From NCBI GenBank assembly GCA_904501765.1, contig CAJGCM010000102.1:1-7822 (forward strand): a stretch of DNA of 7,822 bases, given 5' to 3'. Below are positions 1 through 5,332 of the stretch, piece by piece (position 1 is the stretch's first letter; each line of letters starts with the position of its first letter). Both the position numbers and the translations under genes were made by a program. The notes below the pieces were generated by a model. It searched no databases and was not told where the DNA came from. It worked only from the letters and a program-made list of their open reading frames with translations. This DNA is from an uncultured Clostridia bacterium. GTDB taxonomy: Bacteria; Bacillota; Clostridia; Oscillospirales; CAG-272.

Positions 1-1822
1 AGTCAGACGCTATGCAGTAAATCTTGCTCTGGGAAAGAGTAAGAGAGGACATAAGGTCGGACATGTATCCCGAGTGAGCATAACCCTTGTTACCGTTTAC
101 TTCGTTGGGAAGAATGAAGTTAACACCCTTCTGGTCACCAACTCCGCGGTTTCTGGAATAGAGGTTTGCGAAGGAGCCGAGAAGAGAGGTTGTAAGCATA
201 TCGGACATGAAGTTACAGTACATATCGGGAGTATCGGAGTCACCGGATACAACCTTCTTGTTGATAATATCTATTGTCTTTGTCCAGCCGTACTGGTCAG
301 CCTGGTCAGGCCAATATTCATACTCAACGGTTACGTTGGTATAAAGAACAGCATCTTCATTACGTCTTCTTATCTTGTCGTCAAGGTCCTTACCCTCAGA
401 TCTTTGGCCGGAAAGATATCTTTCACAACCCGATGAAAGCTGCTCGTTGTTAGAGCACTTTGACATCTGGAAAAGAAGCGTTGTATTATCATAGGTAATA
501 TCGTCCCACCAACCATGCTCTCTGGCAGGGGTAACAGTTATACTGCAAATCGCACTCTTTCCATTGCTGGTTGCTACCGTTATAGTCGCATTACCAGTCG
601 AAAGAGCAGTTAAGAGCCCGTTATTAACACTCACCACGTCAGAATCCGAGCTCGACCAAGTCAAGGTCTTATCAGTTGTATAAGCGGGATATACAGTTGC
701 TGTAAGAGTATATGAGTCGCCTACCTCCAGATTAACCATGGGCATATTAAGACTAACCCTATCAGCATAACGAGGTGAAACGTTAACCTGGCATGAAGCC
801 GTTTTACCATTAGAGGTTGTTGCCGTTATCGTTGCTTCTCCTACCGAAACAGCCGTAACCACACCGCCTGAGACAGTTACTACTGCGGTATCCGAGCTCG
901 ACCAAGTCAAGGTCTTATCAGTTGTATAAGCGGGATATACAGTTGCTGTAAGAGTATATGAGTCGCCTACCTCCAGATTAACCATGGACGTATTAAGACT
1001 AAGGCTATCAGCATAACGAGGTGAAACGTTAACCTGGCAGGAAACCGTTTTACCATTAGAGGTCGTTGCCGTTATCGTTGCTTCTCCTACCGAAACAGCC
1101 GTAACCACACCGTCTGAAACAGTTGCTACCGCGGTATCCGAGCTTGCCCAGCTAACGTTTTTATCTGTGGTATATTCAGGAGATATAATAGCCGCCAGCG
1201 TGTACGTATCCCCTGCGACCAATTCAAGCTCGGACTCGGTAAGAGTAACCTGTTCCGCATAATACTTTTTAGGTGTTACGGTTATGTGACAAGTAGCGGT
1301 TTTGCCATTGGCGGATATAGCGATTATCGTTGTACTACCAGCGCTAACTCCTACAACTACGCCGCTATTCACGATAGCTACCGCATTATCTGAGCTAACC
1401 CAAGTAATACTTTTATCCGTTGCATTTTCAGGAGTGAAAATTACATTTAAGGTTTCGGCGCTTCCTACCTCGACGCTTACAGACTCTTTATCAAAAGAAA
1501 TCGCCTCGACGGGTACGTAGGAGCTCTTCCACTTAGCATACACACTCATGTCTGAAGAAAGCGGAGCATCAAGTAAAGAGCTTGCCGTAAACGGTTTTTC
1601 CCAAGAATCCTTATCCCAGTACCAGCCGTCAAAAACATAGCCCGCTTTTGTGGGGTCTTCAGGCATGCTTACGGCGTCTTCTCCGCTCGTTGTTACCGTA
1701 GCGTAAATTTCTCCGTCAACTATGAAATTTATGTTGAATTCCAACGGCTGACAAGCTACAAGTCCCAATGCTGAGGACAAAATCAGAGAAAGAGCTACCA
1801 AAGCAACTATTATCTTTTTCAT
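1..1822 (-). CDS. Modular surface lipoprotein: InlB-type repeat, four BIG_2 domains, solute-binding-like region (3' end off the window)
   Basis: The reading frame is open from ATG at 1822 to the left edge (607 codons, no stop). The start is supported by AGGAGG at 1830-1835, 7 nt upstream. Residues 1-24 form a lipoprotein signal: basic MKK, a hydrophobic core, and lipobox LVAC with Cys24 as the expected lipidated residue, so the protein should sit on the outer face of the membrane. Residues about 28-98 resemble an InlB B / Listeria-Bacteroides repeat (GYVFDGWY, ending VYAKW). Four BIG_2 Ig-like domains follow at about 104-183, 189-267, 271-349 and 353-431, each with a W-(V/A/S)-SSD core and a late SNGK or ANGK turn. 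From about 437 the sequence resembles the N-terminus of clostridial extracellular solute-binding proteins (LFQMSKCSNNEQLSSGC; a later segment near 530-555 reading DMYCNF then LLGSFANL). The ligand is unknown. No transporter permease is visible, so a binding or adhesive role is inference. It is transcribed alone from the promoter at 1878-1906. Confidence 0.85.
   Translation of the reverse strand, partial: MKKIIVALVALSLILSSALGLVACQPLEFNINFIVDGEIYATVTTSGEDAVSMPEDPTKAGYVFDGWYWDKDSWEKPFTASSLLDAPLSSDMSVYAKWKSSYVPVEAISFDKESVSVEVGSAETLNVIFTPENATDKSITWVSSDNAVAIVNSGVVVGVSAGSTTIIAISANGKTATCHITVTPKKYYAEQVTLTESELELVAGDTYTLAAIISPEYTTDKNVSWASSDTAVATVSDGVVTAVSVGEATITATTSNGKTVSCQVNVSPRYADSLSLNTSMVNLEVGDSYTLTATVYPAYTTDKTLTWSSSDTAVVTVSGGVVTAVSVGEATITATTSNGKTASCQVNVSPRYADRVSLNMPMVNLEVGDSYTLTATVYPAYTTDKTLTWSSSDSDVVSVNNGLLTALSTGNATITVATSNGKSAICSITVTPAREHGWWDDITYDNTTLLFQMSKCSNNEQLSSGCERYLSGQRSEGKDLDDKIRRRNEDAVLYTNVTVEYEYWPDQADQYGWTKTIDIINKKVVSGDSDTPDMYCNFMSDMLTTSLLGSFANLYSRNRGVGDQKGVNFILPNEVNGNKGYAHSGYMSDLMSSLTLSQSKIYCIASD
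645..1136 (-). repeat. Tandem 246-bp duplication encoding two BIG_2 units
   Basis: Positions 645-890 and 891-1136 are consecutive copies of one 246-bp (82-codon) unit. By hand alignment I count 11 mismatches and no gaps, about 95% identity. The first 97 bp (645-741 against 891-987) are identical. The unit is in frame with the lipoprotein and adds exactly one Ig-like module, out of phase with the domain edges (each unit starts inside one BIG_2 domain and ends inside the next). Neighbouring domains at 1137-1510 and 545-644 are clearly diverged, so this duplication or gene conversion is recent compared with the other repeats. Confidence 0.9.
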
Positions 1823-1877
1823 AATACTACCTCCTATCTAAAGTGAAAATATGAATGCGGAAATATATTACAATTAT

Positions 1878-1906
1878 ATTATAGCATCAGATAAATTAAA
1901 AGTAAA
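1878..1906 (-). promoter_or_regulatory. Sigma-A promoter of the lipoprotein gene
   Basis: On the minus strand, -35 TTTACT (1906-1901) is followed by a 17-bp spacer and a perfect extended -10, TGC-TATAAT (TATAAT at 1883-1878). The predicted transcription start near 1871 leaves a leader of about 50 nt before the ATG at 1822, including the AGGAGG ribosome binding site. The -35 is weak (4/6), but the TG extension and perfect -10 compensate. I see no operator or riboswitch in the short leader. Confidence 0.7.
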
Positions 1907-1952
1907 TACTTTTTAACCCCTCAATTTCTGTTAAATCAAAAAACATTAATAT

Positions 1953-2042
1953 AAAAAGGCGCAAGGGGCGACACGTACCTCCAAAAAGTGAACACTTCCG
2001 GAGGTGCATGTCAGGTTCTCCTCACGCCTTTTTGCACTTTTT
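1953..2042 (-). terminator. Structured intergenic element after gdhA, probable terminator with interlocking inverted repeats
   Basis: The element begins a few bases after the gdhA stop. Three inverted-repeat pairs are visible. Outer: AAAAAGGCG (1953-1961) with CGCCTTTTT (2025-2033), 9 bp perfect. Inner: 1970-1982 with 2000-2012, 13 bp with one mismatch and one G-U pair, around a 17-nt loop. Third: AAAAAGTG (1983-1990, inside the inner loop) with CACTTTTT (2035-2042), perfect, crossing the other two. In the gdhA transcript the outer stem ends in a U run, as in an intrinsic terminator, although the enclosed structure is longer than usual. The outer pair also gives a U run on the plus strand, so it could act both ways. 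A switch, a pseudoknot or a dispersed palindromic element are alternatives. Confidence 0.5.
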
Positions 2043-2047
2043 CTCTA

Positions 2048-3397
2048 TTAAACCACGCCCTGGGCGAGCATAGCGTCGGCTACCTTTATGAAGCCTGCGA
2101 TATTGGCGCCGGCAACAAGGTTGCCCTCCATGCCGAAGTCACGGGCAGCCTTTACGGATGCGTCGTAAATATTCTTCATAATAACCTTAAGCTTTGCGTC
2201 GACCTCCTCTGCGCTCCAGCTGTAACGCATAGAGTTCTGGGACATCTCAAGACCGGATACGGAAACGCCGCCTGCGTTAACCGCCTTGGAGGGAGCAACT
2301 ACGACACCGTTCTGCATAAGGTATGCAACTGCCTCGTTGGTTGTGGGCATATTGGAAACCTCAACGTAGTACTTAACTCCGTTTGCAACGATTTTCTTTG
2401 CCTCTTCCATTCCAACCTCGTTCTGGGTTGCGCAGGGCATAATAACGTCAACCTTAACGCCCCAGGGCTTCTCACCCTTGAAGAAGGGTACGCCGAACTT
2501 ATCTGCGTAATCCTCTACCCTGTTACGGCAGGAGGCTCTCATTTCAAGCATAAAGTTAACCTTCTCCTCTGTGGAAACGCCGTCTTTATCGTAAACGTAT
2601 CCGTCAGGACCGGAGATTGTAACAACCTTACCGCCAAGCTCGTTTATCTTCTTAACAGTTCCCCAGGCAACGTTACCGAAGCCGGATACAGCAAAGGTCT
2701 TGCCCTTGATATCCTCACCGTAGGTCTTGAGCATTTCAACAGTGTAATAAACTGCGCCAAAGCCTGTTGCCTCCGGGCGGATAAGAGAGCCGCCGTAAGG
2801 AATTCCCTTACCTGTCAGGACACCTGTAAACTCGTTCCGAAGTCTTTTATACTGACCGAAGAGATATCCTATCTCACGAGCGCCAACACCTATATCACCT
2901 GCAGGAACGTCCGTATCTGCGCCTATGTATTTCTGAAGCTCGGTCATAAAGCTCTGGCAGAAGCGCATAACCTCCGCATCACTCTTGCCCTTAGGGTCAA
3001 AGTCCGAGCCGCCCTTACCGCCGCCCATAGGAAGGCTTGTAAGAGAATTCTTGAAGGTCTGCTCGAAGCCGAGGAACTTTATAATGCTCTCGTTTACACT
3101 GGGATGGAAGCGAAGACCTCCCTTGTAGGGACCTATCGCACTGTTAAACTGAATACGGAAGCCACGGTTTACCTGAACGTTACCGTTATCATCTACCCAC
3201 GGAACTCTGAATTTAATAATTCTCTCAGGCTCTACCATACGCTCAACCACACCCGCCTTAATATATTCGGGGCGCTGCTCAAGCACGGGCTCGATGGATT
3301 CAAGCACCTCTCTTACAGTCTGATGGAATTCCGCCTCGCCGGGATTGCGGGCTTCAACTCTTGCCATAAGCTCATTCAAATACTGAGATTTAAACAT
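2048..3397 (-). CDS. gdhA: Glutamate dehydrogenase, hexameric clostridial/bacterial type
   Basis: Interconverts glutamate with 2-oxoglutarate plus ammonium in the cytoplasm, using NAD(P)(H). The 449 residues starting MFKSQYLNEL match the usual length of about 450. A start 5 codons upstream (ATG at 3412) is open, but the GGAGG at 3406-3410 lies inside that extension and 8 nt before the ATG at 3397, so 3397 is preferred. Family residues are present: Lys92 (YKGG), Lys116, catalytic Lys128 in PMGGGKGG, Asp168 in PAGDIG, and Ser381 in SGLEMSQN. The C-terminal Rossmann domain has the dinucleotide loop GFGNVAWG (239-246). The end of the second nucleotide-binding strand reads SGPDGY (262-267), as I recall for NAD-dependent Clostridium symbiosum GDH, but cofactor preference cannot be settled by reading. 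The gene is monocistronic here: promoter at 3441-3469, structured probable terminator just downstream. Confidence 0.96.
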   Translation of the reverse strand: MFKSQYLNELMARVEARNPGEAEFHQTVREVLESIEPVLEQRPEYIKAGVVERMVEPERIIKFRVPWVDDNGNVQVNRGFRIQFNSAIGPYKGGLRFHPSVNESIIKFLGFEQTFKNSLTSLPMGGGKGGSDFDPKGKSDAEVMRFCQSFMTELQKYIGADTDVPAGDIGVGAREIGYLFGQYKRLRNEFTGVLTGKGIPYGGSLIRPEATGFGAVYYTVEMLKTYGEDIKGKTFAVSGFGNVAWGTVKKINELGGKVVTISGPDGYVYDKDGVSTEEKVNFMLEMRASCRNRVEDYADKFGVPFFKGEKPWGVKVDVIMPCATQNEVGMEEAKKIVANGVKYYVEVSNMPTTNEAVAYLMQNGVVVAPSKAVNAGGVSVSGLEMSQNSMRYSWSAEEVDAKLKVIMKNIYDASVKAARDFGMEGNLVAGANIAGFIKVADAMLAQGVV

Positions 3398-3405
3398 AAT
3401 TTTTG

Positions 3406-3410
3406 CCTCC
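3406..3410 (-). promoter_or_regulatory. Ribosome binding site that sets the gdhA start
   Basis: GGAGG on the minus strand lies 8 nt before the ATG at 3397. It falls within codons 1-2 of the longer open frame that begins at 3412, and nothing resembling a Shine-Dalgarno sequence precedes that upstream ATG (only A/T-rich sequence). This is the reason for calling the 449-residue rather than the 454-residue protein. Confidence 0.85.
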
Positions 3411-3440
3411 ATTTAAATACGACTTAAAAAATATGGTTTA

Positions 3441-3469
3441 ATTTTAGCATATTGTGCCGAATAAATCAA
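3441..3469 (-). promoter_or_regulatory. Sigma-A promoter of gdhA
   Basis: Minus-strand -35 TTGATT (3469-3464), 17-bp spacer, and -10 TAAAAT (3446-3441) preceded by TG at the extended position. The predicted start near 3434 gives a leader of about 37 nt. Two direct repeats lie immediately upstream of the -35 and could be an activator site or an A/T-rich UP element. Confidence 0.7.
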
Positions 3470-3478
3470 TAGGTTTTA

Positions 3479-3510
3479 TAAAACTTTTTGATGGTTATTA
3501 AAACTTTTTG
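3479..3510. repeat. Two direct repeats upstream of the gdhA promoter
   Basis: TAAAACTTTTTG is repeated exactly at 3479-3490 and 3499-3510, a period of 20 bp or about two helical turns, so both copies face the same side of the DNA. The nearer copy starts 10 bp upstream of the gdhA -35. A partly related CAAGTTTTTG follows at 3511-3520. Whether a protein binds here is inference; the sequence is also simply A/T rich. Confidence 0.5.
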
Positions 3511-3569
3511 CAAGTTTTTGAATTAAATCTTGCAAATTAAGCTCTGAAAAGAGCCTTTTGACAAGTTTA

Positions 3570-3598
3570 TTGACATAGAGGTGTTAAAAATATATCAT
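3570..3598 (+). promoter_or_regulatory. Sigma-A promoter of the flippase gene
   Basis: Perfect -35 TTGACA (3570-3575), 17-bp spacer, and -10 TATCAT (3593-3598, 5/6). A second TTGACA at 3558-3563 has no -10 at good spacing. The predicted start near 3605 gives an untranslated leader of about 105 nt before the ATG at 3710. Confidence 0.7.
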
Positions 3599-3709
3599 TT
3601 TCCACTTATTATCTCCCTTTCTTTTACTTACCTTTTATAAAACTGCCGAGGCGTATAAAACTAAAGAAAAAAGGAAATTCAAAAGAAGAGGGCAAGGGGT
3701 AATATTTTT

Positions 3710-5188
3710 ATGGGAAAGGCGCTTAAGTCCGACAGAAAAAAACGTTTTTTTAAAAGCATAAGCCACGGGCTTAACGTACCTGCAAAGGCTTCAGCGGCAT
3801 CGGCTTTGTCTAACGTGGTATCAAAGGCTGCCGCCCTTCTTTTCACACCTTTTTTCACAAGACTTATGCCACCCGAGGAATACGGCAGATATTCCCTCTT
3901 TTACAGCTATCTTTCCGCCCTTATGATTTTCTCAACCCTTGAGATAACCGGGAGCGTCTATTTTAAAGCAAGTCGCAAATTCTCAGGCGAAAGGCAGGGG
4001 CTTGAAGGCAAAGCCTTCCTTTTAATACTTGTATGCTCCTCCGTTACCTTCGCAGCTTTCCTCGCAGCTTCAAAAATTTTCGGTATTGAAGAGCCGTTCC
4101 CCGGCGCCTATCCTCTGTTGCTTATTTCGGTTATAAGCTCCGCCGCAGTAAATCTTAAGGTTTCGGGATATAAATATTCCTATAAATATAAAACGCCCTT
4201 TTTAATAACCGTTCTGCAAAGCGTCATATCGCCCCTTCTTGCCTTAACTCTGCTGAGGCTTGTAAAGAACGAATCCTCCAGAGTGTTTTTTAAGGTAGCG
4301 GTTGCCACAGGCGTATCCCTGGTTATAGCTTTGCCCATCATAATAGGCATTTTATTCCGTAGTCGAAGGTTTGGTGAAACGGGATGCCGGGGGGCAATTC
4401 CTTATTTACTTAAGCTTGCCCTACCAATGCTTCCCTATTATATCTCCCTTCTTATAATCTCCTCAGCCGACAGAATAATTATAGGTAACGTACTTGGCGC
4501 ATCGGAGCTTGGAAAATATGCGGTAGGGTATTCGGCGGGAATAGCCGTTGGGGGAGTTGTTTCCGGGGCTGCTCAGGCACTGCTCCCCTGGCTGACCAGG
4601 CGCATTGAATACAGGGATTTTTCAAAAATAAGGCGGCTTACTCTGTCTGCCCAAAGAATAATAATCTCCGTAAGCCTTATCTTTATGGCGCTCGCTCCGG
4701 AAATAATAGGCTTTCTTGCGCCCGCAAGCTACCGTGGCGCTCTTTTCATCCTCTACCCGGCAGCCGCCTCCGCTCTGCCCTTATTTCTTATATCCATACA
4801 CGTATGCGCTCTTGTCTGCTACGAAAAGAGCTTTTTCGTAGGCGGCGCAAGTGCTGTTTGCGCAGCCTTTAATCTTTTGTCAAACGCACTTTTAATAGGG
4901 CGGTACGGAATAGGCGCATCCGCTATAACCACATTTATTTCGTATATGCTTTTATTCGTAATAATATGCGTAATTTTCCGCCTCGTTTCCGGCGAGAAGC
5001 TCCTTGTCGTGTCAAAAACTGCAAGGGATACTCTTCTTTTTATAACCTTCGCCGCAGCGCTTTTTTCCTTCAGAAATTCTTTGACGGTAAGGCTCGGCGC
5101 CGCAGTTATATTAGCTCTTCTTTGTGCCACCGAGCTTTACAGGAGCAAATCACTTTTCAAGGAAGAGGGGAAAAAATCCATCGCATAA
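3710..5188 (+). CDS. MOP-superfamily polysaccharide flippase (Wzx / oligosaccharide translocase type)
   Basis: A 492-residue integral membrane protein expected to move lipid-linked oligosaccharide units across the cytoplasmic membrane for envelope, capsule or exopolysaccharide assembly. A basic cytoplasmic N-terminus (residues 1-22) is followed by about 14 hydrophobic segments. Hydrophobic stretches read at roughly 27-49, 62-83, 102-123, 134-150, 163-184, 193-216, 229-250, 270-292, 314-337, 343-367, 377-396, 403-425, 438-455 and 458-476. Family-like features are LFTPFFTRLMPPEEYGRYS near the start and the mid-protein block LPMLPYYISLL with ADRIIIG and ELGKY (237-270). The start has a moderate Shine-Dalgarno, AAGGGG at 3694-3699, 10 nt upstream. 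No glycosyltransferase, polymerase or other envelope gene is adjacent, so the substrate cannot be inferred. A spore-wall or teichoic-acid-related transporter of the same superfamily is possible. It has its own promoter and converges on typA. Confidence 0.85.
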   Translation: MGKALKSDRKKRFFKSISHGLNVPAKASAASALSNVVSKAAALLFTPFFTRLMPPEEYGRYSLFYSYLSALMIFSTLEITGSVYFKASRKFSGERQGLEGKAFLLILVCSSVTFAAFLAASKIFGIEEPFPGAYPLLLISVISSAAVNLKVSGYKYSYKYKTPFLITVLQSVISPLLALTLLRLVKNESSRVFFKVAVATGVSLVIALPIIIGILFRSRRFGETGCRGAIPYLLKLALPMLPYYISLLIISSADRIIIGNVLGASELGKYAVGYSAGIAVGGVVSGAAQALLPWLTRRIEYRDFSKIRRLTLSAQRIIISVSLIFMALAPEIIGFLAPASYRGALFILYPAAASALPLFLISIHVCALVCYEKSFFVGGASAVCAAFNLLSNALLIGRYGIGASAITTFISYMLLFVIICVIFRLVSGEKLLVVSKTARDTLLFITFAAALFSFRNSLTVRLGAAVILALLCATELYRSKSLFKEEGKKSIA

Positions 5189-5252
5189 AACCACATACGG
5201 GCATAGCCGAATAATATGAAACAGATTGCCGACATCCAGGGCATAGCTTAAT

Positions 5253-5293
5253 AAAAAGACGAGGCAGAGGCGCTACGTTTTGCGCCTCTGCCT
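5253..5293 (-). terminator. Hairpin terminator between flippase and typA (best for typA)
   Basis: A perfect 12-bp stem, AGGCAGAGGCGC (5262-5273) with GCGCCTCTGCCT (5282-5293), and an 8-nt loop. On the minus strand it begins 40 nt after the typA stop and is followed, after 4 nt, by five U residues (5257-5253). On the plus strand, where it would serve the flippase, the following sequence is TAAAATATTT, a poor U tract. It may block converging transcripts in both directions but looks optimised for typA. Confidence 0.8.
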
Positions 5294-5332
5294 TAAAATA
5301 TTTATATGAGGAAATTAATCTGAAAGCTCGTC

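Larger units (their letters stand above)
3398..3709. other. Divergent gdhA/flippase intergenic region
   Basis: These 312 bp are strongly A/T rich and hold no gene. They carry the gdhA promoter (minus), two direct repeats just upstream of it, a small GCTCT-GAAA-AGAGC hairpin (3541-3554), and the flippase promoter (plus). A 12-nt sequence, TTTTATAAAACT, occurs twice (3474-3485 and 3633-3644), with a shorter TATAAAACT at 3654-3662. After the flippase promoter the leader is about 105 nt with a pyrimidine-rich stretch (about 3600-3632). I could not recognise a riboswitch class in it. Confidence 0.7.

Noticed and set aside
645..1136. The two nearly identical units considered as a CRISPR-like or mobile repeat.
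   Set aside because: The units are contiguous, in frame with exactly 82 codons each, and encode Ig-like modules, so this is domain duplication within a gene.
74..1520. Plus-strand frames of 120 and 72 codons opposite the lipoprotein.
   Set aside because: The minus-strand frame has a signal peptide, ribosome binding site, promoter and recognisable domains; the plus frames are shadows of it.
1988..3427. A 479-codon open frame on the plus strand exactly opposite gdhA.
   Set aside because: It mirrors the codon structure of gdhA, has no recognisable domain, and its start lies in the structured element with no proper ribosome binding site. gdhA matches its family end to end, so the antisense frame is a by-product of codon usage.
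3541..3554. Small GCTCT-GAAA-AGAGC hairpin as a terminator.
   Set aside because: It has only 5 bp, is not followed by a real U run, and lies between divergent promoters where no transcript needs to end.
3558..3563. First TTGACA as the flippase -35.
   Set aside because: No acceptable -10 lies 16-18 bp downstream. The second TTGACA, 12 bp later, has TATCAT at 17 bp.
4819..5214. Minus-strand (103 codons) and alternate plus-frame (82 codons) frames over the 3' end of the flippase.
   Set aside because: They overlap a continuous membrane-protein frame and show no domain, promoter or ribosome binding site.
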